From assembly GCA_902779075.1 (NCBI GenBank), contig CACZAK010000318.1, positions 1-5,736 on the forward strand: a DNA stretch of 5,736 bases. Direction: 5' to 3'. The notes under the pieces are model-generated. The model ran no database searches, was not told where the DNA came from, and saw nothing but the letters and a program-made list of their open reading frames with translations. Positions 1 to 5,736 of this stretch are shown in pieces. How positions within the stretch are numbered: the stretch's first letter is position 1; every line of letters starts with the position of its first letter. The position numbers were made by a program, and so were the translations under genes. This DNA is from an uncultured bacterium (GTDB taxonomy: Bacteria; Verrucomicrobiota; Kiritimatiellia; RFP12; UBA1067).

Positions 1-1395
1 CGACACGCGCACTCCCGGCTCTGCGCCCGCAAACTCGCGCACATCGTCGACTATTCCCGACGACGACAGGGTGACGACGTGGGAGACAAGGCCGTCTTCG
101 CCAAGTCCCGTAAGCTGTGTGCGCGACTCGGAGACGGAATTGGTGACGCTGCCGACGACAACGTTCCTTTCGACACGCCACCAGACGCCAGTGCCGTCGA
201 CGCAGTATTCAGAATCCCTTGTTGTCGTCACGCCATCGCAGACGCCGCCGATGCGCTCGCCAAACGCGTTGTAGCTTGCGGTAGTCGTGCGGGAAACGCC
301 GTCTGCCGAGAACACTGTCGCGCCGACGCGACCGCTGGAACCGATGTATGTCGTCGCCGTGTTGCCAAGCGGCGTCTCTACGAGAACCGTTCGCCCGAGG
401 AAGTCGGAGCGGACGATCCTATTTGTCACCGCGCCGCAGTCGGAGGACTCGGATATCTCGTACCTGACCGCGCATCCGTCCGCACCGTAATCTTCTTTTA
501 CAAATTCGCGTGTCCACTTCCCATCCCAGCGACGCTCCACAACCGGCGAGCCGCCGCGCACGCGCGTCGTGACTGTTTCCTGGACGGGCGACTGCGCGTC
601 GCAGTCATACACGCGCTCAAGAGTTGTCGTCCTGTCTTCATAGTCGGACATCTCGACGACAGTCCTCTTGCCGCGCTCGTCAACCGACACCATGTAGTCG
701 GAACTGCCGTAGGGATAGGCCGATGTCGTCTGGCTGACGACGCGCCCTGCCGACGCCGCGCTGTTCGTCGCTTCGCTAGCCGTCTCCGCAACGTAGACGA
801 CGGCGTTTGTCTCGCGGCCAAGGCTGTCCATGAAGTGTTGCGTTACGCGGTGGAGTCCATTCGTCGAAATGTCGCGTAGCCAGACATCTTCCTCGGCGTA
901 GTAGAGCCGATCCTGTCCGGTGACTGCCGAACGGAGTTTCCTGCGGCCATTACGGTCCTCGCTCCAAAGGAGTCGGCAGCACGAATATGCGTTGGTGAGA
1001 GATGTCCCGTCGGAAAACGCCTTTGACCGCAGGCGGTTCTTTTCGTCGTATGTCGAGATAGTCTCGTCGACAATCACATCTCCATCCTCAAGACACGACG
1101 CTTCGCGCAAGATGTTGCCAAACGACGTGTCACGTACTGTCCGACTGTAGAGAGGAAGAGCCACGCCGCCAAAGGAAGTGTGCGCATCGTCCACTACCCT
1201 TCCGTCCGCGACGGTGAAAGCGTGGCTGCAAAGCATGCCGTTCTCGTCCTGGCTCTCTGCGGCGCTTCCGCGAAGGACAAGCGGAACTCCCTGTGCCGTC
1301 TCGCTGAAGGTCGTGACCCAGGAATAGGCGTTGGACGCATCGTTTCTAACCGAGGTTGGCCCTGCGGCACGCCATGTCTCGTGCTTGATCGCTGG
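1..1395 (-). CDS. Giant RHS-like protein, YD-repeat part in the shifted frame, 3' end beyond the window
   Basis: From codon 1395-1393 down to position 1 this frame is open for 465 codons without a stop. It reads as the continuation of the large protein. It lacks its own start and Shine-Dalgarno, so it is the same gene after a -1 frame change. The composition is typical of RHS/YD proteins, rich in G, T, S, V, D, R and Y. Degenerate repeat units include TYDEKNRLRSKAFSDGTSL (segment residues 115-133), HFMDSLGRETNAVVY (187-201), SDFLGRTVLVETPLGNTATT (330-349) and SYNAFGERIGGVCDGVTTT (374-392). NAYSCCRLLWSEDRNG (135-150) carries a paired-cysteine motif that I associate with RHS-like proteins of planctomycetes and relatives. 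RHS repeats usually fold into a large beta-shell, and many proteins place a variable toxin or effector domain after it; that end is not in the window. The full protein exceeds about 1495 residues. The RHS assignment rests on motif reading, not a profile search. Confidence 0.8.
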
Positions 1396-4300
1396 CATAC
1401 CATCGTGCCTACATAGCGAGTCTCGCAACGCGGCTTGCCGGCATCCTCGATCTCCCCGTCATCACCGGCAAACGGCTCATAGCTGCGAACCGTCACGTAT
1501 GCATCGGTCAGTTCGCCCGCGCCGGAAAGGCCGCTTCCAGCGACCGTCGGGAATGTCTGCAGACGGGGCGAACCGTTGCGCTGTTCGACGAGCAACGTCT
1601 CGAACCCGTTTTCGTCATAGTCGTGGTAAGACCACGAAAGACTGTTGCCGTAAAGGAGCCGGACCTTGCCATGCCGCGGCGAATGTGCCGCGTCATCCCA
1701 ATATTCGGCACGTCGCCAGATAGAGCGCCTTTGAGACGTCTCGCACCAATACGTCTGGCGCAGCACGGCGTTGACGCCGATTCCTATTCTCGACGACTCC
1801 ACGACCGTGGAACTTACGAGACCGCCAGCAACACTTGATACCGTCCTCGTCTCGACAAGGCGACCGTCCTGCGGATCGTTCAATCCGTCAGACCGAGAAA
1901 GCGTCTCGACGACGCCAGAGATATGATCTGTCGAAGACCATTCGCCTTCGTTAAAGCCGTACGTCTCGTCTCTCATCACATTTCCTATGCGGCTTATCTG
2001 GCGAATGCGTATCTGCGAGGCAGCGCCATTTTCATTTACAAGCTCCCATGTGTACTCAAGGGCGCCCGTGGCGTGCGTCCGCGCGACTACGCGCGCGCCG
2101 TTTTGCATCGGCTCTACCGTAACGTCGCGCCCTCGATCGTCAAGTGAGGAGTATGTCACGGAAGCGCCGTTCGTGACGACCGACACCTGTGCGTCGCTTC
2201 TCGCCTGAAAAGCGAAGCAAGCGGGCGACACCAATATCGGTGCGTCGGATCTGAAATAGACGAAGCCGCTGTGCTGCCCGAGGCGCGGCGCACCAAGCGA
2301 CACGCGAAACTTGACCGAACCGAGCTCCGCCCCGTCTGCGGAATCGCACTGCCCGTCGGCGCAGTCGTCCTCGCAGGTCTCGCATTCGCCAAGCTCAGTA
2401 AGAAGTTCGGCATCCGAGAAAATCAAGCCGTCATCAAGCCCAAGCATCTGGCGAAGCGTCGTGCCGGTCCACACCAGCTGCCCGAACACGTTCACAAACC
2501 CCGTCGCCGCTTCATCCGTCTCCGTGCAGGACGTGGTGACGCATTCCAGCTCGTCCGCGCCGGAAGTCACGACTGGATCGCTTTCAAACGACACGCATCC
2601 GTCGGCCGACGTGAACCAGTATCTCCACAGGCACCTGCTGTCTACCGGATATCTGTTTGTCACGGCATAAACCTCGGCGGTCGAGTCGTAGACAAGACCT
2701 AACGTAGAATATATGCGGCTCGTGTCGAAGAACACCGACGGATCGAGCGCAATGAACTTTCTTCCTCGGCTGCCGCCCCTCAAGAGCCCCGGAGCCGGAG
2801 CCCCCGAGCTTGGCCACGTCTGCGGCAGATAGCACTCCCCTGTCTTCAGGATTTCAAGCGTACCGCCAGAGCTGTTTCCCACAAAGCGCAGCTTGCCGCC
2901 TGAGATCGTTTCTATCTCATCAAGCCCCGGAAGATTCGCCTCGACTTCGTAAAGGGGCGCAGAGGACGGACGCGCAGACCTGTCGAATGTCACGCGTATG
3001 GGATTTGCCGCGTCTCTGATTGCGACGAGGGCCAATTCTGTGCCGTTTGTTGGATCGCATATTGAAGTGCATCCAGAGAAGTCGACTACCGGGGCGTACG
3101 AGAGGAGATAAACCGGAGTCGCCGACATTATGCTCGTCTCGGTTGCACGAAGCCGTATCGTGACGGAACTGGCGCCATTAGTCAGCGGAAGGTAAAGCGT
3201 GTCGCCAACCTGCGATAGAGACGCCGTGCCAAAGGAGCCGCAGCCATCATCCCATTCAAGGGTCAAGCCGCGAAGAAGCCAGTCGCCAGCGGCGCCAGAT
3301 AGCGACGAGAGAAAGAAATGACGCCAGCCGTTCATCGCATTGACAGCGAGTGTCCGCTCATACACAAGATTTGTTTCGCCGAAATCCCACTCTGCCGCGA
3401 AACCGTCCCACAGCTTTATTGCGGAAAGAGATTTCGCCGCAGTTTCGACCTCAGTCTGATACACCTCGTTCGTCGCCGATCCGGCCACGCGATCAAGTAT
3501 CTCGCCGTTAGGAACGCTGCGCACATTCGGATCGGTTCCGCCAGACACTTCGTCTCCGTCGAATATTCCGTCGCCGTCAGAATCGGCGAGACCAGGGTCC
3601 GTGTGGTAGACGTTGATTTCATCCCACGAGGAAAGACCGTCGCCGTCGCGGTCGAGGCAGGTCAAGTCGCCAGGCCGCAGCCGGTAGAACGAAACGGAAG
3701 TAACGTTGGTCGAAAGCCCGGCAGAGACAGTGCGTCCGCAGCGAGAGACCGATGCCGTGCAGTTGCCGGCGCAATCTCCGACACGCGAGAGATCGTACTT
3801 AAACGACACGTCGCCGCCCCGCGACAGTTCTGCCGCGACGGAAACCGGCGTATTGGTCGAGCGGCCGAAGAGAGCGTTTATCCACGCACAGGCAAACGAC
3901 TCCCAAGCCGTCGACATTCTCCACGAGAGCGAAGTCCCCTCTGGCAACATAAAGCAATTGTCCGCCGGAACAATGGACATCTGCGTTCCAATCGAAGAAA
4001 CCAGCACATCTCCGACTGCGATATCGCCAGAAGACGTCATGTAGGCGCGATCGTCTTCCTCCGCAAACGGAATGTCCGACCGCGCGATGGCAATCCAGTC
4101 GTCTGCCGCGCCGCGCTTCTGCCATTCGGCGACTTCATGCGCACCGGCAGGCGTTTCCACCGTCCACGACTCGTTTGTGCCGACGCGCCAGAGGACATAG
4201 CCGACGGATATCTCGTCCTCGGTAAAGCCGCTGACGAAGGACTGGTCCTGAAAGGGTCGCACGACGCCAAGCAGGTTGTTTGTGGGATTCTTAACGGAAC

Positions 4301-4487
4301 CGAACAAGATCATCTGCGCGGCGAAAAGCACGACGGCGATGCGACTCGGCCACGGCAGCCGGCGGAAGCCGGCGAGGAGCCGTGCAAGCGGATGGACATC
4401 AAGCTGATTGAGCCACAGCGCAATGCATACCGGGATGGAAACGGCGATTCCGGCAAGACACACATACATCAGGATGTTCGAGAACAT
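1194..4487 (-). CDS. Giant membrane-anchored RHS-like protein, N-terminal part
   Basis: The open frame runs to a stop at 1194, but only residues 1-1030 (down to about 1398) look genuine; the last 67 residues are out-of-frame nonsense. Two hydrophobic segments (about 4-26 and 49-65) flank a basic loop with R36, R42, R43 and R49. By the positive-inside rule this puts the loop in the cytoplasm and everything after residue 66 outside the inner membrane. Residues 66-270 form an unrecognised region. Two canonical 12-residue calcium loops follow, DRDGDGLSSWDE (279-290) and DSDGDGIFDGDE (302-313), as in thrombospondin type 3 repeats. Residues 330-700 are a long beta-rich-looking region without a family I can name. 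A cysteine cluster, C702-x2-C705-x3-C709-x4-C714, precedes a segment at about 720-1030 that resembles the region leading into RHS/YD repeats, with DYDENGFETLLVEQRNGSP at about 956-974. No PAAR or VgrG-type motif is visible. It is probably a surface or secreted scaffold; its function is unknown. Confidence 0.85.
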   Translation of the reverse strand: MFSNILMYVCLAGIAVSIPVCIALWLNQLDVHPLARLLAGFRRLPWPSRIAVVLFAAQMILFGSVKNPTNNLLGVVRPFQDQSFVSGFTEDEISVGYVLWRVGTNESWTVETPAGAHEVAEWQKRGAADDWIAIARSDIPFAEEDDRAYMTSSGDIAVGDVLVSSIGTQMSIVPADNCFMLPEGTSLSWRMSTAWESFACAWINALFGRSTNTPVSVAAELSRGGDVSFKYDLSRVGDCAGNCTASVSRCGRTVSAGLSTNVTSVSFYRLRPGDLTCLDRDGDGLSSWDEINVYHTDPGLADSDGDGIFDGDEVSGGTDPNVRSVPNGEILDRVAGSATNEVYQTEVETAAKSLSAIKLWDGFAAEWDFGETNLVYERTLAVNAMNGWRHFFLSSLSGAAGDWLLRGLTLEWDDGCGSFGTASLSQVGDTLYLPLTNGASSVTIRLRATETSIMSATPVYLLSYAPVVDFSGCTSICDPTNGTELALVAIRDAANPIRVTFDRSARPSSAPLYEVEANLPGLDEIETISGGKLRFVGNSSGGTLEILKTGECYLPQTWPSSGAPAPGLLRGGSRGRKFIALDPSVFFDTSRIYSTLGLVYDSTAEVYAVTNRYPVDSRCLWRYWFTSADGCVSFESDPVVTSGADELECVTTSCTETDEAATGFVNVFGQLVWTGTTLRQMLGLDDGLIFSDAELLTELGECETCEDDCADGQCDSADGAELGSVKFRVSLGAPRLGQHSGFVYFRSDAPILVSPACFAFQARSDAQVSVVTNGASVTYSSLDDRGRDVTVEPMQNGARVVARTHATGALEYTWELVNENGAASQIRIRQISRIGNVMRDETYGFNEGEWSSTDHISGVVETLSRSDGLNDPQDGRLVETRTVSSVAGGLVSSTVVESSRIGIGVNAVLRQTYWCETSQRRSIWRRAEYWDDAAHSPRHGKVRLLYGNSLSWSYHDYDENGFETLLVEQRNGSPRLQTFPTVAGSGLSGAGELTDAYVTVRSYEPFAGDDGEIEDAGKPRCETRYVGTMVCQRSSTRHGVPQGQPRLETMRPTPIPGSRPSARRHREFRLSFAEAPQRARTRTACFAATLSPSRTEG
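1393..1400 (-). other. Frameshift joining the two parts of the RHS-like gene
   Basis: Upstream of this point the good protein is in the frame ending ETRYVGTMV (codon 1400-1398). Downstream the good protein resumes as PAIKHETWRAAG from codon 1395-1393. The change is -1, as if one base is missing. The local minus-strand sequence is GGTATGCC, neither a long homopolymer nor a canonical slippery site. The exact position could vary by a few codons. Confidence 0.8.
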
Positions 4488-4491
4488 GTCA

Positions 4492-4500
4492 CACCTCCTT
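4492..4500 (-). promoter_or_regulatory. Strong Shine-Dalgarno of the RHS-like gene, overlapping the upstream stop
   Basis: AAGGAGGTG lies at 4500-4492 on the minus strand, with AGGAGG six bases before the ATG at 4487. Its first A is the last base of the preceding TGA (4502-4500). This near-perfect site fixes the start of the large gene. It also implies translational coupling, because a ribosome ending on the first gene already covers the second gene's binding site. Confidence 0.9.
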
Positions 4501-5084
4501 CAGCGAATGCGAATCTTCATTGCGTCGATAGTCACCGCCGCGCGGAAAGAGTCGCACGAGCCCTCCGCGCCGCGCACCATAAGGCGCACCATGTTCCAGC
4601 GGGGATCGAACATCCACGCGGGAAGAGCCCCTTCCATTTCCCATTCAAGCGGAACGTCGTTTTCCGTGGCGGCAAATCTTTTCGCACGGTATCCAGATAC
4701 GTGCATGGCGAAGTCAAGCCGCTTCTCCTCGTTTGTCGTCGCTGCATCGCAGAGAACCGGCTCTTCGCCGAGACTGCGGATGAACCACTCGCCGCAATCC
4801 CACCCGACGGAAAGGCCTCGCTCGGAAACGTCAAGGACGCCGTTGGTATTCGCGTCAAGGCCGAAAGCAACCTCGACGTTGTTGCTTTCGCAGCTCAGAA
4901 ACTCAAGCGAGAACTTAAGATCCTCCGCAGGATTCTTTGCGAGACGCAGAGGAAAGTTGGTTGAGACCTCTGTGTCTGCATAGACCCAATGCGGCATTGC
5001 GCTAATGTCAATGGCCGCAAAACAAATTTCTGCAGCCACAGCGCAAGCTGCGAAAACACCATATTTTAAACTGCTTTTCTTCAT
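4500..5084 (-). CDS. Small exported protein with an EF-hand-type calcium loop
   Basis: This 194-residue protein has no family I can name. The N-terminus is a Sec signal peptide: MKK, a hydrophobic stretch at about residues 8-23, and a likely cleavage after CFA or CFAA (residues 21-24). The mature part is about 170 residues, consistent with a periplasmic or surface protein. Residues 77-88 (DANTNGVLDVSE) match a 12-residue calcium loop, with D77, N79, N81, G82, D85 and E88 in the ligand or glycine positions. It is followed by a tryptophan-containing segment (GWDCGEWF, 93-101). The mature region has four cysteines (65, 97, 112, 177), enough for two disulfides. The ATG at 5084 is preceded by AAAGGG at 8-base spacing, and the signal peptide starts directly from it. 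It is the first gene of an operon; its TGA overlaps the next gene's Shine-Dalgarno. It may be a partner of the large RHS-like protein, but no function can be assigned from sequence alone. Confidence 0.85.
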   Translation of the reverse strand: MKKSSLKYGVFAACAVAAEICFAAIDISAMPHWVYADTEVSTNFPLRLAKNPAEDLKFSLEFLSCESNNVEVAFGLDANTNGVLDVSERGLSVGWDCGEWFIRSLGEEPVLCDAATTNEEKRLDFAMHVSGYRAKRFAATENDVPLEWEMEGALPAWMFDPRWNMVRLMVRGAEGSCDSFRAAVTIDAMKIRIR

Positions 5085-5114
5085 CGCGTTTTCCCTTTTT
5101 GGTGGAGTAACGCG
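5085..5114 (-). promoter_or_regulatory. Leader hairpin flush with the start codon
   Basis: In the minus-strand RNA, CGCGUU (5114-5109) can pair with AACGCG (5090-5085), which directly abuts the AUG at 5084. The 18-base loop contains the likely Shine-Dalgarno AAAGGG (5098-5093), eight bases before the start. If it forms, it could tune initiation of the small exported protein. A transcription start near 5111 would remove the outer pairs, so its relevance depends on the exact 5' end. Confidence 0.3.
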
Positions 5115-5117
5115 ATG

Positions 5118-5162
5118 ATTATAGAAAAGAATTCCTACAAATTTCCTACAAGATTCCTACAA
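5118..5162 (-). promoter_or_regulatory. Promoter of the surface-protein operon with repeat array
   Basis: A perfect TATAAT -10 box lies at 5123-5118 on the minus strand, placing the transcription start near 5111 and giving a leader of roughly 27 bases. No TTGACA-like -35 box sits 16-18 bases upstream; that position reads GGAAAT, inside the repeat array. The three TTGTAGGAA repeats occupy about -21 to -29, -32 to -40 and -43 to -51. This layout suggests an activator, or a non-housekeeping sigma factor, replaces -35 recognition. The -10 box is seen directly; activator dependence is inference. Confidence 0.6.
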
Positions 5163-5172
5163 AATTGTAGGA
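5132..5172 (-). repeat. Three 11-bp-spaced TTGTAGGAA repeats plus an inverted copy
   Basis: The minus strand carries TTGTAGGAA three times, at 5162-5154, 5151-5143 and 5140-5132. The period is exactly 11 bp, close to one helical turn. A fourth copy in the opposite orientation (TTGTAGGA on the plus strand, 5165-5172) forms an 8-bp inverted repeat with the first copy (5155-5162) across two bases. Identical units with variable two-base linkers and helical spacing are typical of a protein binding array on one DNA face. I do not recognise the motif or its binding protein. Confidence 0.8.
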
Positions 5173-5189
5173 GATTAGCCGAGGCAAAC

Positions 5190-5219
5190 ACTATACCTCG
5201 TAGAAGGAGCCTGACGCAA
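5190..5219 (-). promoter_or_regulatory. Weak candidate distal promoter
   Basis: On the minus strand, TATAGT (5195-5190, five of six to consensus) sits 18 bases after TTGCGT (5219-5214, three of six to TTGACA). A transcript from here would start near 5183 and include the repeat block at 5132-5172. The -10 box also lies in a weak inverted repeat, CGAGG at 5180-5184 with CCTCG at 5196-5200. The match is poor enough to be chance, and the promoter nearer the gene is better. Confidence 0.25.
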
Positions 5220-5231
5220 AAGAATAAAGCG

Positions 5232-5273
5232 GCAAAAAGAAAGAGCCCGCGCGAGCGGGCCCTTTCTTTTTGC
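5232..5273 (-). terminator. Intrinsic terminator after rplO
   Basis: Two 19-base arms (5232-5250 and 5255-5273) enclose a four-base loop at 5251-5254. The core is a six-pair GC helix, extended by A-tract/T-tract pairing to the base. The one non-Watson-Crick position (5244 with 5261) is an A-C mismatch in plus-strand RNA but a G-U wobble in minus-strand RNA, which suggests the hairpin is used in the minus direction. The 3' arm is U-rich and is followed by further U-rich sequence. It begins 16 bases after the rplO stop and should end the ribosomal protein transcript. Confidence 0.92.
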
Positions 5274-5289
5274 ACGTCTGTTGAAAACG

Positions 5290-5732
5290 TCAGGCGACCG
5301 AGCCGCCTGCCTTCTCGATCTTCGCCTTAGCGGAGGCCGAGCAGGGAACCTTGACGGTGAGCTTCTTGGTGAGCTCGCCGTTGCCGAGGATCTTGATCTT
5401 CGGACGCTTGTTGTCCGAGAAGCCCGCCCCGCCTTGGCGAGCGTCTCGACCGTGATCTCGGCACCCGCCTCGAACTTCTTCTCGAGGTCGGAGACGTTGA
5501 CCGCGAGCGCCTTGGCGTTGAAGCGGGCGTTGTTGAAGCCGCGCTTCGGCAGGCGACGGACGAGGGGCATCTGGCCGCCTTCGAACGTCAGCTTGTGCTT
5601 GTGGCCCTTGCGAGCGCCCGCGCCCTTGTGGCCGCGGGTGGAGGTCTTGCCCATGCCCGAACCGCAGCCGCGGCCGACGCGCTTCCTGCGCGAGCGGGCT
5701 CCGGGGGTGTTAGTCAAGTTATGCAGTTCCAT
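5290..5732 (-). CDS. rplO: 50S ribosomal protein L15, interrupted by one frameshift
   Basis: This is a component of the large ribosomal subunit that binds 23S rRNA late in 50S assembly. The first 103 codons, starting at the ATG at 5732, show the L15 N-terminus: a basic glycine-rich region with [18 protein letters not shown] at about residues 20-37, then [17 protein letters not shown] at 50-66. After residue 103 the frame must slip back one base at 5424. The new frame gives 44 further residues ending at a TGA at 5290-5292. It contains [16 protein letters not shown] and ends EKAGGSVA, the expected L15 C-terminal signature. The total of about 147 residues is the normal family length. Without the correction, the first frame runs on to 5175 as arginine/serine-rich nonsense and through the terminator. 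The Shine-Dalgarno and upstream genes lie outside the window. No secY follows, which is the usual next gene in the spc operon. The identity is very secure; the break is probably a sequencing or assembly error. Confidence 0.96.
5422..5430 (-). other. Frameshift point within rplO
   Basis: L15 similarity moves from the frame ending in codon 5426-5424 (CGG, residue 103) to the frame starting with codon 5424-5422 (GGC). The plus-strand sequence here is cccgcccc, a run prone to indel errors. Adding one base to the G run restores LAKAGRGFSDNK. Removing four bases would instead restore LAKAGFSDNK. No canonical slippery heptamer is present, so programmed frameshifting is unlikely. Confidence 0.85.
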
Positions 5733-5736
5733 CTTG

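Noticed and set aside
79..879. A 266-codon open frame on the plus strand
   Set aside because: It is antisense to the continuous RHS-like reading frame at 1-1395, and its product is arginine/alanine-rich without motifs.
4353..4381. Direct GCCGGCG repeats and nested palindromes
   Set aside because: They fall inside the coding sequence for the loop and second membrane segment of the large protein and are explained by GC-rich arginine, leucine and proline codons.
3318..4964. A 548-codon open frame on the plus strand
   Set aside because: It lies antisense to two well-supported minus-strand genes, spans their junction, is rich in R, H and A with no recognisable motif, and lacks a good ribosome binding site. 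It is a shadow of GC-biased codon use.
5132..5172. A CRISPR array or insertion-sequence end
   Set aside because: The units are only 9 bases with 2-base linkers, far too short for CRISPR repeats and spacers, and there is no transposase or target duplication nearby.
5175..5289. Extension of the first rplO frame past 5290 to 5175
   Set aside because: Residues after 103 in that frame are arginine/serine-rich and read through the terminator hairpin, while the neighbouring frame gives the true L15 C-terminus and stop.
5422..5430. Programmed -1 frameshifting in rplO
   Set aside because: There is no canonical slippery heptamer, and recoding is not known for this gene to my knowledge. The C/G-rich run makes an indel error simpler.

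Overview
All genes in this window lie on the minus strand, so transcription runs from right to left. The sequence is GC-rich, bacterial and uses ATG starts. It holds the 50S ribosomal protein L15 gene (rplO) at the right edge, a strong intrinsic terminator, a short promoter-bearing intergenic region, and a two-gene operon that fills the rest. The operon encodes a small exported protein with an EF-hand-type calcium loop. The second gene encodes a very large membrane-anchored protein with thrombospondin-type-3-like calcium loops and RHS/YD-like repeats, and it runs off the left edge. A secreted calcium-loop partner next to a giant RHS-like surface protein resembles families I associate with the PVC superphylum (Kiritimatiellae, Lentisphaerae, Verrucomicrobia). 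That placement is an impression from protein style, not a search result.

Layout on the minus strand, right to left: rplO (5732-5290, start inside the window, interrupted by one frameshift); rho-independent terminator (5273-5232); intergenic region with three TTGTAGGAA direct repeats exactly 11 bp apart, a fourth inverted copy, and a perfect TATAAT -10 box (5172-5118); a hairpin flush with the next start codon (5114-5085); the 194-residue exported protein (5084-4500); a strong Shine-Dalgarno overlapping its stop codon; then the giant RHS-like gene (4487 to beyond position 1). No gene-free stretch exceeds 300 bases. The plus-strand open frames, including one of 548 codons, are antisense shadows.

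The giant gene reads in one frame for 1030 codons, then must change frame near 1393-1400 and continues with no stop for 465 codons to the window edge. Both halves make convincing RHS-like protein, so it is one gene of at least about 1495 codons carrying a one-base indel. rplO has the same kind of break (-1, as if one base were missing) in a C/G-rich run near 5422-5430. Because L15 is normally retained and the two breaks have the same sign, sequencing or assembly error is the simplest explanation for both, but a real lesion in the large gene cannot be excluded.

The most interesting biology is the pair of co-transcribed surface-type genes and the periodic repeat promoter in front of them. The large protein's C-terminal end, where RHS-type proteins often carry a variable effector domain, lies outside the window.
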